Shown piece after piece: positions 52,222-61,244 of a stretch of DNA of 64,000 nt. The first letter of the stretch is position 1, and each line of letters starts with the position of its first letter. The notes under the pieces were generated by a model. The model was not told the origin of the DNA. It did not search any database and saw only the letters and a program-made list of their open reading frames with translations. Position numbers and translations under genes: made by a program. The DNA comes from Streptomyces sp. NBC_00236. GTDB lineage: Bacteria; Actinomycetota; Actinomycetes; Streptomycetales; Streptomycetaceae. The DNA lies in contig NZ_CP108100.1 of NCBI RefSeq assembly GCF_036195045.1, positions 8,122,001-8,186,000 on the forward strand, given 5' to 3'.

Positions 52222-52836
52222 TCAGATCTGCCGGTCGTCCATGTGACGGCCGAGGCTGCGGCCGAAGCGTTCCGAGATCGCCGGCATCAGGCTCTCGCCG
52301 TCGGCCGGGCGGTCGAGGCCGAAGACGTGGCCGGGGAAGTCCAGGTCCTTCTGCACCGCCCAGATCCCGTCGTGGTCCTCCGGCGGGAGGATGCGCACCG
52401 GGTCGCCGACGGCGACCCAGCCGATCGGCACCATCGAGTCGGCCGGCAGCACCGTGCGCAGATGCACGACGCCGTTGATCCGCACCTCGGAACGGGTCCC
52501 GATCCGCGCGCCGTTGAAGACGCGGCTGCCCGTGGCCAGGAAGACCTCGTCCTCGACCCGGCAACCGGTCAGGCAGGAGGCCGGGCCCACCAGCACCTGT
52601 CGTCCCAGAACCAGCGGGTCCCGTCGGGTACCCCGCAGGACCGCGTTCTCCATCACGATGCTGCCCTCGCCGACCTCCACCGGCCCGCCCTCGGCGGTGA
52701 GTACCGCACCGAACAGCACCCGGCACCCGGCGCCCACCCGAACGTCCCCGCACAACGTGGCGGTCGGAGCGACATAGGCCGTGGGGTGGACCGACGGCGA
52801 GCAGCCCTCATGAGCAATCATCATGGTTGCGATCAT
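52222..52836 (-). CDS. gamma-carbonic-anhydrase-like hexapeptide-repeat protein
   Basis: 204 residues. A left-handed beta-helix with hexapeptide repeats (VHPTAYVAPTATLCGDVRVG, GSIVMENAVLRG, EVRINGVVHLRTVLP). The gamma-CA metal histidines are not all in place: only the late GVVHLR His is seen. It may therefore be a non-enzymatic or transferase-like relative. ATG 52836 has CGGAG 5 bp upstream. It lies after the NCS1 permease on the opposite side of a short gap, same strand. Confidence 0.82.
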   Translation of the reverse strand: MIATMMIAHEGCSPSVHPTAYVAPTATLCGDVRVGAGCRVLFGAVLTAEGGPVEVGEGSIVMENAVLRGTRRDPLVLGRQVLVGPASCLTGCRVEDEVFLATGSRVFNGARIGTRSEVRINGVVHLRTVLPADSMVPIGWVAVGDPVRILPPEDHDGIWAVQKDLDFPGHVFGLDRPADGESLMPAISERFGRSLGRHMDDRQI

Positions 52837-52887
52837 CCCGTCTCCGGAGCGCGGGCGCACCCCCGTCCAGTGAGTGACCCCACCGGG

Positions 52888-54300
52888 TCAGCGGCCGGCC
52901 GCCCGGCGGCGCAGCCGCAGAGGTGCGTAGACGGCGAGCGCCGCGACGAAGGCGACGTAGTACGCGAGGTCCGCGCCGTGCAGAGCCGCGGCCACCGGCC
53001 CCACGTACAGGCTCGTGTCCATGAACGGAACCGCCGCGCCGAAGGCGACGACGAACGCCACGAGAGCGGGCCACCACGGCTGGGGACGGTCGCCCTCGAC
53101 AGTCGGATCGAACGGGGCTCCGCCCCTCTCCCCAGCGCGTGCGAACCAGTCGACGGTCACCACCGCCACGAATCCGGGGATCCAGTAACCGACGAACAGC
53201 AACACGTTCTGGAAACGGGCCGTGGTGTCCGCGGCGTGCATCCACAGCACCAGCGGGAAGCCGAGTACGGCAGAGAGCGCCGCCGCCAGCGGCCGTGGGA
53301 CGGGCACCCCGACGGTCTGAAGGGCCAGGGAGCCGCTGTAGTCGTTCATCGCGTTGCTGCACAGCGCCGCCAGCGCGACGGCCAGCAGTCCGAACCCGCC
53401 GAGCGCCCCGCCTCCCAGCAGTTCGTCGACGCCCTTCGCGGTCTGGTCGGTGAAGGCGGACGCCCCCCACAGGCCGAGCGCCTGCACGGCTACGAAGGAG
53501 ACCGAGATGCCGAGAAGCGTGTACCAGAACATGCGGGGGCGCGAGGCGGACCGTGGCAGGTACCTGCTGAAGTCGCTGGCGTACGGGGCCCAGGACAGTG
53601 CGAGGCTGAGTGCGATGGTGCTGGTGAGCACGAAGGCGCCGGCGCGGTCGGCGCCGTGCACCGACCCGCTGGTGGTGGGGTGGGCGCCGTCGAGGAGCTT
53701 CACGGCCAGCGCGACGAAGGCGGCGGCCAGCACGAAGGTCATGACCTTCTGCAGTCGGTGTATCGCCTCGTAGCCGAAGACACCGAGCAGGCCCTGCCCC
53801 ACCATCATCACGAGTACACCCAGCCAGAACGGCCATCCGCACAGTCGGGCCAGCGCATCCCCGCCGAAGAGGCCGATCAGCGCGTCCCACGCGACTGACG
53901 ACAGCCACTGCAGTACGCCCGGAACGGCAACCGCCCGGCCGAAAGCGAGCCGGGCCAGCGGCAGTTGACCGGTACCAGTGAGACTGCCCCAGGTCCCGAG
54001 GTACGCGGTGGGCGCGGCGCCCACGAGGGTGCCGAGCACGACAGCCACCAGCGCGGTGGTGAAGTCAAGCCCGAGCACGATGCCGATCGTGCCGGTGAAG
54101 ACGCCCGTCATCGTGAGGTTCGGGGCGAACCACACGGTGAACAGCCGCCCGGGAGCACCGTAGCGGTGAGACTCCGGGACGGGGGCGATCCCGCGCGTCT
54201 CGATGCGCAGATCACCGGTGGCGGGGGAGGGCGTCAGCCCGTCGGCGAGGGGTTTGCGGCCGGTGGCCGCCGGGCCGCTCGGAGCATGTGGAAATGACAT
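52888..54300 (-). CDS. cytX: NCS1 permease, thiamine-precursor (HMP) transporter CytX type
   Basis: 470 residues with about 12 membrane segments. NCS1 features include RLFTVWFAPNLTMTGVFTGT, the GTWGSLTGTGQLPLARLAFG loop and SWAPYASDFSRYLPR. A TPP riboswitch covers its leader and ribosome binding site, which points to uptake of hydroxymethylpyrimidine or another thiamine precursor rather than cytosine. ATG 54300 is 9 bp after GGAGGG, which is itself the last part of the riboswitch; ATG 54309 is too close. Basis for the substrate: riboswitch context. Confidence 0.85.
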   Translation of the reverse strand: MSFPHAPSGPAATGRKPLADGLTPSPATGDLRIETRGIAPVPESHRYGAPGRLFTVWFAPNLTMTGVFTGTIGIVLGLDFTTALVAVVLGTLVGAAPTAYLGTWGSLTGTGQLPLARLAFGRAVAVPGVLQWLSSVAWDALIGLFGGDALARLCGWPFWLGVLVMMVGQGLLGVFGYEAIHRLQKVMTFVLAAAFVALAVKLLDGAHPTTSGSVHGADRAGAFVLTSTIALSLALSWAPYASDFSRYLPRSASRPRMFWYTLLGISVSFVAVQALGLWGASAFTDQTAKGVDELLGGGALGGFGLLAVALAALCSNAMNDYSGSLALQTVGVPVPRPLAAALSAVLGFPLVLWMHAADTTARFQNVLLFVGYWIPGFVAVVTVDWFARAGERGGAPFDPTVEGDRPQPWWPALVAFVVAFGAAVPFMDTSLYVGPVAAALHGADLAYYVAFVAALAVYAPLRLRRRAAGR

Positions 54301-54304
54301 CGAT

Positions 54305-54395
54305 GACATCCCTCCGCCAGTGCTAACTGGTTCAGGTTCGACGGGTGTGATCTCAGCCCCGCTGGTCGGGGCACCCCGTGTCGGATTGCGTCGGC
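54305..54395 (-). ncRNA. TPP riboswitch (THI element)
   Basis: Read on the minus strand, the leader has all conserved THI blocks in order: CGGGGTGCCC, GGCTGAGATCACACCCGT, CGAACCTGAACCAGTTAG and CACTGGCGGAGGGA. The final block contains the GGAGGG of cytX, so TPP binding should directly hide the ribosome binding site. Confidence 0.95.
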
Positions 54396-54399
54396 AAGG

Positions 54400-54876
54400 C
54401 TAACCCACGCGTTCGGGCCCGGACGACAGGGCTCCGACCGCTCGGACGAGATTCCGCCCGCTCAGCATCGCGTTCGCCGCACGAACACGGTGCGGGTCCC
54501 GGGCCCCGTACCACTCGCGACGGTCCCGGCCCGCGCTTCCCCGCGTGCGGACACCCGGCAGCATGCGGGCCGGTACGTCGCAGACGGCGGCCCGGATGCG
54601 GCTGCGGGCCGGGGACGCGGGCACCGCGCACAGCAGCCGGCCCAGGACCGTCCGGGAACCGGTGACGACGTCCAGGACGAGCGGGCCTGCCTTGACGTGC
54701 CCACGGGGCCCGTCACGCCTGACCTCCACCGGCACCACCTCCACACGCTCGAATGTGTAGGTGGCCGCTACGAATTCGGCGAATCGGCGGGAGGGGCGAG
54801 CAGACAACGCTCGCCGTCCGGGCGCTCGATCAAGACAGCTCTTCCCACCAGCTTTCGCGGCCCCGGTTCCGCTCAT
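54400..54876 (-). CDS. hypothetical protein coupled to the RsbP-like gene
   Basis: 158 residues. The ATG at 54876 overlaps the stop of the PP2C phosphatase gene (ATGA). From about residue 30 onward third codon positions are strongly G/C, as in real genes (FVAATYTFERVEVVPVEV; KAGPLVLDVVTGSRTVLGRL). No family recognised; the middle looks like beta-strands and the end is Arg-rich. It could be a third component of the stress module or a decaying gene. Confidence 0.5.
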   Translation of the reverse strand: MSGTGAAKAGGKSCLDRAPGRRALSARPSRRFAEFVAATYTFERVEVVPVEVRRDGPRGHVKAGPLVLDVVTGSRTVLGRLLCAVPASPARSRIRAAVCDVPARMLPGVRTRGSAGRDRREWYGARDPHRVRAANAMLSGRNLVRAVGALSSGPERVG

Positions 54877-56120
54877 CGTCCGGCCGGGGGGACGCTCATC
54901 GCCAGGAGTGCGGTGTCGTCATCGAGTCCTTCGCCGAACGAGTCCAGGAGGCGGGTCAGAGCCTTGACGGTGCCGGTGGCCGAGGCGGGGGCGAGGGCCC
55001 GGGTGAAGTCGAGGAGGGCTTCCTCTCCATAGCGTTCGCCCGCGTTCGGGGTCCGTGCTTCGGTGAGACCGTCGGTGTAGAGGAGCAGAGTGTCGCCGGG
55101 ACGCAGATCCACGGTGACCGTGGTGAACTGGGCGTCCTGGACCACTCCTGCCAACTGGCCGCCCGGCGTGGGACGGTAGTCGGCAGTGCCGTCGGCACGC
55201 ATAACCACGGCAGGGGGGTGCCCGCCGCCGGCGAGGACGATGTGGAATCCCGTGCCGTTGCCCCCGGAGGTCAGCAGGCCGAAGATCACCGTGCAGAACC
55301 GGGGCTCGTCCTCCTGCGCCTGGAGGTTGAGTGCGGTGTTGAGGTTGGCCAGGACCGCAGCCGGTTCCGGATCGGAGACCGCGGCGGCTCGCAGGGTGTA
55401 CCGCGCCAACGACGTCACCACGGCCGCGTCGGCGCCCTTGCCGCGTACGTCCCCCATGAAGAATCCCCACCGGCCCTCGGCCAGCGGGAACAGATCGTAG
55501 AAGTCCCCGCCCACCTCGTCGGAGGACGCGACATGGTAGTGCTCGGCAACGTCCAGGCCCGGAACCGGTTCGAGCGCCGGCGGGATCAGGGTGCGCTGCA
55601 GAGTCGCGGCGAGGCGCTGCAGGCGTTCGCGGTCGCGCTCGGCCTCCTGCCGGGCACGCAGGAGCTCACGCTCGTACGCACGCCGGTCCTGGGCATCCAG
55701 GAGAGTGGTGCGGATCAGCAGCGGTTCACCGTCGCGGTCCTGCTTGACCTTGGAGGTGACCAGAACGGGAAGCCGGCTGCCGTCGGCGGCCTTGAGCTCC
55801 AGCGCGATGCCGTTGATCTCCCCCTGCATGCGCAGCAGCGGCGAGAAATGCGTCTCGTGGTAGAGCCTGCCGCCGATGGTCAACAGGTCGGGGAATTTCC
55901 TGCGGCCCACCAGTTCCTCCCGGCGGTAGCCGAGCCATTTCAGCAAGGTCCCGTTGATCTTGGCGATCCGCCCGTCCATCAGTGTGGAGAGGTAGCCGCA
56001 GGGCGCGTTCTCGTACAGGTCCTCCGCGCTGTCCTCCAACAGAGCGGCGAACGAAAGCTGTTCCTGTTCGCGATCCCCTGCCGCCCACGAGCCGTTGGCC
56101 TCCTCGCCGCCCGGGTGCAC
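54873..56120 (-). CDS. rsbP: PAS-PP2C (SpoIIE-type) phosphatase, RsbP-like
   Basis: 415 residues. A PAS domain (about 30-140; LYENAPCGYLSTLMDGRIAK) is joined by a coiled-coil helix (ERELLRARQEAERDRERLQR) to a PP2C/SpoIIE phosphatase domain. Metal-site motifs are GGDFYDLF, GDVRGKGADAA and YTDGLTEAR, then DDDTALLAM. In Bacillus, RsbP dephosphorylates the anti-sigma antagonist under energy stress. GTG 56120 follows AGGGGG and directly abuts the stop of the RsbQ-like gene. The pairing with RsbQ supports the call. Confidence 0.88.
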   Translation of the reverse strand: MHPGGEEANGSWAAGDREQEQLSFAALLEDSAEDLYENAPCGYLSTLMDGRIAKINGTLLKWLGYRREELVGRRKFPDLLTIGGRLYHETHFSPLLRMQGEINGIALELKAADGSRLPVLVTSKVKQDRDGEPLLIRTTLLDAQDRRAYERELLRARQEAERDRERLQRLAATLQRTLIPPALEPVPGLDVAEHYHVASSDEVGGDFYDLFPLAEGRWGFFMGDVRGKGADAAVVTSLARYTLRAAAVSDPEPAAVLANLNTALNLQAQEDEPRFCTVIFGLLTSGGNGTGFHIVLAGGGHPPAVVMRADGTADYRPTPGGQLAGVVQDAQFTTVTVDLRPGDTLLLYTDGLTEARTPNAGERYGEEALLDFTRALAPASATGTVKALTRLLDSFGEGLDDDTALLAMSVPPAGR

Positions 56121-56121
56121 G

Positions 56122-56922
56122 TCACGCCCCCTGCACAAAGGCGGCGATCTCCCGGGTCGTCTCCTCGGGGGCGCTCAGCTGGGGGCAGTGGCCCGTTGAG
56201 TCCAGAGTGACCAGGTGGCTGCCGGGGATCTGCGCGTGGACGAAGGCACCCACCTCACGGGGGGCGATGGTGTCCCGCGCGCTCTCGACGATGAGCGTCG
56301 GCACCGTCACCTCGGAGAGATCCGCGCGGTTGTCGGAGAGGAAGGTGGCTCGCGCGAATACCCGGGCGATGTCCGGGTCCGTACGGCAGAAACTGTTGGT
56401 GAGCTCCTCACCCAGCTCGGGGCGATCCGGATTGCCCATGATCACCGGTGCCATGGTCGCGGACCAGCCGAGGTAGTTGCTCTCCAGCGAGTCGAGCAGT
56501 TCGTCGATGTCCTGCTCGCTGAATCCGCCGTGGTAGTCACCGTCGTCGATGTACGAGGGCGACGGGGTGAGGAGGATCAGCTTGCCGAAGAGACGGGGCT
56601 CCTGCACGGCGGCAAGGACACCGATCATGGAACTGACCGAATGCCCGACGAAGGCCACGGGCCCGAGGTCGAGCTCCCGGCATATTTCGCAGACATCCTG
56701 CGCATAACCATCCAGAGTGGAGTACCGCTCCGGGCTCCAGGCGGACAGATCGGAGCGCCCCGCCCCCACGTGATCGAAGAGGACCACCCGGAAGCGCTCC
56801 GCCAGGGCGGGCGCTACGAGACGCCACAGGCTCTGATCACATCCGAAACCATGAGCCAGCATGACCACCGGGCCGCCTTCCCGGCCCGTCACCGATACAC
56901 GGTTCCTCGCCCGGACATCCAT
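56122..56922 (-). CDS. rsbQ: alpha/beta-hydrolase, RsbQ-like stress signalling protein
   Basis: 266 residues. It begins like RsbQ (RNRVSVTGREGGPVVMLAHG, FGCDQSLWRLVAPAL), with nucleophile Ser95 in GHSVSSMIG, an Asp in ESARDTIAPREV and His in DSTGHCPQL. RsbQ is required for RsbP activation in Bacillus and hydrolyses an unknown small ligand, as KAI2-like proteins do. It lies immediately upstream of the PAS-PP2C gene. ATG 56922 has AGGA 8 bp upstream. Confidence 0.9.
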   Translation of the reverse strand: MDVRARNRVSVTGREGGPVVMLAHGFGCDQSLWRLVAPALAERFRVVLFDHVGAGRSDLSAWSPERYSTLDGYAQDVCEICRELDLGPVAFVGHSVSSMIGVLAAVQEPRLFGKLILLTPSPSYIDDGDYHGGFSEQDIDELLDSLESNYLGWSATMAPVIMGNPDRPELGEELTNSFCRTDPDIARVFARATFLSDNRADLSEVTVPTLIVESARDTIAPREVGAFVHAQIPGSHLVTLDSTGHCPQLSAPEETTREIAAFVQGA

Positions 56923-57018
56923 ACGAACATCCTGGCACTCCCCGCACGCGACGGCCTGCGCAGCAGGAGAGGGGCGGCTCACCGGCGCATCGGGGAACCG
57001 CCCCAGCGGCTGTGGCCT

Positions 57019-60000
57019 TCAGGCCGTGTCGGCAGGTGGGGCCCCGTCTGCGGCGGGGACCAGGCGCAGGGTCAGGATCTGGAACGGGCGAAGGGACAGC
57101 GTCACCTCGGGCCCACGGACGGCCGGTGCCGCCGCATCCTCCAGATCCCGTTCCAACAGGTCCGTGATCCGTGCCGAGGCCAGCGGGAACCCGGCCCTGA
57201 GGACGGTCCGCACGCGTGCGCCCCCGGACTCGTAGAGGCGGACGACCACGTCGCCCGAACGGTCGTCCGCGAGCTTGACCGCCTCGATGACGACGCTGTC
57301 CTCGTCGGCCCGTACCAGCGGTTCGACAGCCGCACCACCGGGGACGGCGCGCTCGGGCAGATTGAAGTGGTATCCCTCGCGGATCGCGTCATGGATGTCC
57401 GCGCCGAGGACCAGCGCGTATCGCAGCCGGTGCTCACCCCGGTCACAGTCGGGGTCCGGGAAGAGCGGGGCCCGCAGGAGCGAGATCCGTGCCGTCGTGG
57501 TGGTTCCGCCATCGGGACGAACGTCCCGCGTCACGTCGTGGCCGTAGCTGGAGTCGTTGACCAGGGCCGCGCCCCAGCCGGGCTCCGCGAGGTGCAGGTA
57601 GCGGTGGGCACAGATCTCGAACCGGGCGCTGTCCCACGAGGTGTTGGTGTGCGTGGGGCGCCGGACATGACCGAAGGGGATCTCGGCGCTCGATTCCGCC
57701 GCCCGTACATCGAGGGGGAAGGCGGCCTTGAGGATCTTCTCGCACTCCTGCCAGTCGACGTCCGTCTCGATGTCGAGACGGCGGCTTCCCTCGTCGAGGC
57801 GCAGCACCTGGGTGATGCGGGAGGCGTTGAAGCTCCGCACCACCCGGACGCCGCCGGGGACGGCGCTGACCTGATCCGCCCCGGTCAGGTCGCGCACGGT
57901 GTTGCGGTAGAACGAATCGACGTCCCAGGCGTCCCACTGGTTCGGGAAGTCCTGGTGCAGCTGGAGGAGGTTGCCGACCGTGCCCGGCGCGAGAGCCTCG
58001 CGTCCGGCCGTCAGGTCGAGGGCGGAGGTCACCAGGCCCCGGGCGTCCACCGTGACGCGTACGAGGCCGTTGTCCAGGACGAACCCGCCGTCCTCGGTGG
58101 GCCGGGCGGCGACGGGGCCGGCAGCCTGTGCACGGGGCGAGCCGCCGAGCGGGGGAACGCCGTCCCGGGCATGCGGCGCCGCGTTGAACACGGTCTCACC
58201 GCCCGCCCCGCTCCCGCTCGCTGCGAGGCTGCGCTGGGCGGTGTCGATGACCGCGCCGAGCTCGCGGGCCACCTCCGCATACGTCTCCTCGGCCTCCCGG
58301 TGCACCCAGGCGATCGACGTACCGGGCAGGATGTCGTGGAACTGGTGCAGCAGCACCGTCTTCCACACCCGGTCGAGCAGTTCGTACGGGTACGGCCGGC
58401 CCGTGCGCAGGGCCGCGGTCGAGGCCCACAGCTCGGCCTCCCGGAGCAGGTGCTCGCTGCGCCGGTTGCCCTGTTTGGTGGCGAGCTGGCTGGTGAGCGT
58501 GCCGCGGTGCAGCTCCAGGTAGAGCTCCCCGACCCAGACGGGGGCGTCCGCGTACTCCTCCCGCGCCTTGGTGAAGAACTCCGCCGGGCCCTCCATCTCC
58601 AGCCGGGCCGAGCCTTCGAGGTCTTCCAGCCTTCGCGCCCGTGCCAGCATCTCGCGGGTGGGACCGCCGCCGCCGTCGCCGTAGCCGAAGGGGACGAGGG
58701 AACGGTTGGCCGCACCCTTGTCCCGGAAGTTGCGCTCGGTGTGTCCGATGTCGGCGCCGGAGAGGTCGCCGTTGTAGGAGTCGACGGGAGGGAAGTGGCT
58801 GAAGATGCGGGACCCGTCGATGCCCTCCCACCAGAAGGTGTGGTGGGGGAAGGCGTTGGTGGTGTTCCAGGAGATCTTCTGGGTGAGGAACCACTCGATG
58901 CCGGCCAGCTTCATGAGCTGGGGCAGAGCCGCGTTGTACCCGAACGTGTCGGGGAGCCACATGTCCTTCGTCTCGACCCCGAACTCCTCCAGGTAGAACC
59001 GCTTCCCGTGCACGAACTGCCGCACCAGCGACTCCCCGCCGGAGAGATTGGTGTCGGGCTCCACCCAGAGGCTGCCGGTGGGCAGGAACTGCCCGGTGCG
59101 CACCTTCTCGACCACCCGGGCGAACACCTCGGGCCGCTGCTCCTTGAGCCAGGCCAGCTGCTGCGCCTGCGACATGACGAAGCGGAATTCTGGGTGGTCG
59201 TCCATCAGCGCGGTGACGTTCGAGACGGTCCGGGCCGCCTTGCGGACCGTCTCGCGTACGGGCCAGAGCCAGGCGGTGTCGATGTGCGCATGACCCACGG
59301 CGGAGACGCGGTGGGCGCCCGCGTGTGCGGGGGAGGCCAGCGCGGGGGCGAGGATCTCGCGAGCGTGCGCGGCGCTGCCGCTGATCTCCTGGAGGTCGAT
59401 GACGTCCAGGGCCCGGTCCAGGGCGTGCGCCAGTTGCCGGCGCCGGGTGGAATCCTCGGGCAGTTGGTGCATCAGACCGCCGAGCACGTCCAGGTCCTGT
59501 ACGAGTTCCCATACGACGGAGTCGAAGACGGCGAGGTCCATCCGGTTCAGCCGGTAGAGCGGCTCGTCCGGTGCCCTGTCGCCGTGCAGCCAGGGGGCGA
59601 CACCGCCGGCCCGGGTCGGCACGAAGGGGTCGCCCCCGGCACCCGAGTCGAAGATGACCGGATTGGCGGCAGCCTCGACGTAGTAGACGAACTCCTCGCC
59701 CCCAGAGGCACGTTCGGCGATCGGGAGCCACGCATTGCGGGGATTGAGAGCCTTGACCGGTGTTCCGTCGGCGCGGTACACGAGGCCCTCCGCGGAGAAG
59801 CCGGGCTGGGTGCTGCCGAAGCCGAGGTCGAGCACTGCCTCGACCCGCTCTCCGGCCCAGGCCGCCGGGACCGTGCCACTGATCCGGAACCAGCTGGTGG
59901 ACCAGGCGGGGCCCCACGCCGCACCGGTGCGGACCGGTGCGTACGGTGCTGCGATTCCTTCGGGCACGGGCACGGGCTCACCGCTGACGTTCCAGATCGC

Positions 60001-60099
60001 GACGTCCAGCGGCAGGCTCTCGCGGTACACCGCGGGGCGCAGACGCTGGTCCAGTACGCGGGCGAGCCGGCGTTCGGTGACCGTTCGGTCGTGGTGCAT
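57019..60099 (-). CDS. alpha-mannosidase, glycoside hydrolase family 38
   Basis: 1026 residues. Zinc and catalytic residues of GH38 are visible: His270 and Asp274 in VGHAHIDTAWLWP, nucleophile Asp384 in WLPDTFGYNA, and HQFHDILPG later. The N-terminal domain, helical bundle and C-terminal beta domains follow the bacterial/lysosomal GH38 order. No signal peptide, so it acts on imported mannosides. ATG 60099 has GGAG 6 bp upstream. It is the last gene of the mannoside operon. Confidence 0.94.
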   Translation of the reverse strand: MHHDRTVTERRLARVLDQRLRPAVYRESLPLDVAIWNVSGEPVPVPEGIAAPYAPVRTGAAWGPAWSTSWFRISGTVPAAWAGERVEAVLDLGFGSTQPGFSAEGLVYRADGTPVKALNPRNAWLPIAERASGGEEFVYYVEAAANPVIFDSGAGGDPFVPTRAGGVAPWLHGDRAPDEPLYRLNRMDLAVFDSVVWELVQDLDVLGGLMHQLPEDSTRRRQLAHALDRALDVIDLQEISGSAAHAREILAPALASPAHAGAHRVSAVGHAHIDTAWLWPVRETVRKAARTVSNVTALMDDHPEFRFVMSQAQQLAWLKEQRPEVFARVVEKVRTGQFLPTGSLWVEPDTNLSGGESLVRQFVHGKRFYLEEFGVETKDMWLPDTFGYNAALPQLMKLAGIEWFLTQKISWNTTNAFPHHTFWWEGIDGSRIFSHFPPVDSYNGDLSGADIGHTERNFRDKGAANRSLVPFGYGDGGGGPTREMLARARRLEDLEGSARLEMEGPAEFFTKAREEYADAPVWVGELYLELHRGTLTSQLATKQGNRRSEHLLREAELWASTAALRTGRPYPYELLDRVWKTVLLHQFHDILPGTSIAWVHREAEETYAEVARELGAVIDTAQRSLAASGSGAGGETVFNAAPHARDGVPPLGGSPRAQAAGPVAARPTEDGGFVLDNGLVRVTVDARGLVTSALDLTAGREALAPGTVGNLLQLHQDFPNQWDAWDVDSFYRNTVRDLTGADQVSAVPGGVRVVRSFNASRITQVLRLDEGSRRLDIETDVDWQECEKILKAAFPLDVRAAESSAEIPFGHVRRPTHTNTSWDSARFEICAHRYLHLAEPGWGAALVNDSSYGHDVTRDVRPDGGTTTTARISLLRAPLFPDPDCDRGEHRLRYALVLGADIHDAIREGYHFNLPERAVPGGAAVEPLVRADEDSVVIEAVKLADDRSGDVVVRLYESGGARVRTVLRAGFPLASARITDLLERDLEDAAAPAVRGPEVTLSLRPFQILTLRLVPAADGAPPADTA

Positions 60100-60172
60100 G
60101 GGGACTCCGTGAGGGTGACGGGAGGCGAAAAAGGGCAAGCCGGTGCCGTGCAAGGGGCGGCAGGGGGCTGGG

Positions 60173-61189
60173 TCAGCGCGTCCCGTAGCGGATGACGTGG
60201 GTGGGGACGACGGTTCTGCGGGCCGGGATCGGCCCGGTGGACGAGCCGTTGATCCGGTCGATGAGCATCTGGCCCGCCCGCCGGCCGATCTCGTCGGCGT
60301 CGTACGACACGATGGTCAGCGGCAGGCCGAGGACGTCGGCGAGGTCGAAGTCGTCGAAGCCGGCCAGGGCGACCGGTCTGTCGAGTGCCCGCACGGCGCG
60401 GATGGCTCCCTGCGTCAGGCGGTTGTTGGTACAGAAGAGAGCCGTCGGCGCGTCGGGTGCGTCGAGGAGCGCACGTGCGGCGGCCTCGGCGGTGGGTACA
60501 TCGGTGAGCCCGCGTCGTACCCGGCTCTCATCGGGCTCGATCCCGGCGCTCTCGTGGGCGGCCCAGTAGCCGCGGAACCGCTCCGCGCCGGTGTACAGGG
60601 CGGGCGGGTTGCCCAGGAAGCCGATCCGGCGGTGACCGTCCGCGATGAGCTGTGCGGTGGCCTGCTCGGCGCCGCCGAAGTCGTCGACCAGGACGCAGTC
60701 GGCGTCCATCCCGGCAGGCGGCCGGGATGCCAGGACGATCGGCATGCCGCGCAGCGCGGCGGGCGCCAGGTGACGGTGGCTGCTGCCGGCCGGGACGACG
60801 ATCATGCCGTCGACCTGACGGGACGCCAGGTCCTCGACGAGCCCGCGCTCCTTGTCGACCTGCTCCGCGGTGTTGCTGAGCAGCACCCGGAGACCGTGCT
60901 CGGACGCCACCTCCTGCACACCGAGAGCCAGACGCGAGTAGAACGGGTTGGCGAGGTTGGTGACGATCAGTCCGATCATCCCGCTGCCGCCCAGACGCAG
61001 GCTGCGCGCCGTCTCGTTGCGCCGGTAGCCGAGCTCCTCGACGGCGGCAAGGACGCGTTCCCGTGCCGTCTCGCTGACCCGGGTGTCGTCCTTGAGGACG
61101 CGGGAGACCGTCATGGCACTGACGCCGGCGCTGGCGGCCACGTCGCGCATCGTCGGGGCTCCGCCGTCGCCCGATCGGTGCTGTGCCAT
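60173..61189 (-). CDS. LacI family transcriptional regulator
   Basis: 338 residues. LacI helix-turn-helix and hinge (TMRDVAASAGVSAMTVSRVL) are followed by a periplasmic-binding-protein-like sensor (GLIVTNLANPFYSRLALGVQ; DGHRRIGFLG; VALAGFDDFDLADVLGLPLT). ATG 61189 has AGGAG 8 bp upstream and gives the canonical N terminus. It is located inside the operon between the ROK kinase and the alpha-mannosidase. Its likely operator is TGGTATCGATAACA at the head of the operon. Confidence 0.95.
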   Translation of the reverse strand: MAQHRSGDGGAPTMRDVAASAGVSAMTVSRVLKDDTRVSETARERVLAAVEELGYRRNETARSLRLGGSGMIGLIVTNLANPFYSRLALGVQEVASEHGLRVLLSNTAEQVDKERGLVEDLASRQVDGMIVVPAGSSHRHLAPAALRGMPIVLASRPPAGMDADCVLVDDFGGAEQATAQLIADGHRRIGFLGNPPALYTGAERFRGYWAAHESAGIEPDESRVRRGLTDVPTAEAAARALLDAPDAPTALFCTNNRLTQGAIRAVRALDRPVALAGFDDFDLADVLGLPLTIVSYDADEIGRRAGQMLIDRINGSSTGPIPARRTVVPTHVIRYGTR

Positions 61190-61244
61190 GAGCGGTTCTC
61201 CTGCGGGGTCGTCGGGTGGCCGGTGGGTCGCGAACGCCGTCATT

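Noticed and set aside
56215..60195. A 1326-codon plus-strand frame opposite the GH38 gene
   Set aside because: Antisense shadow: low-complexity composition and no domain, while the minus strand carries an intact alpha-mannosidase.
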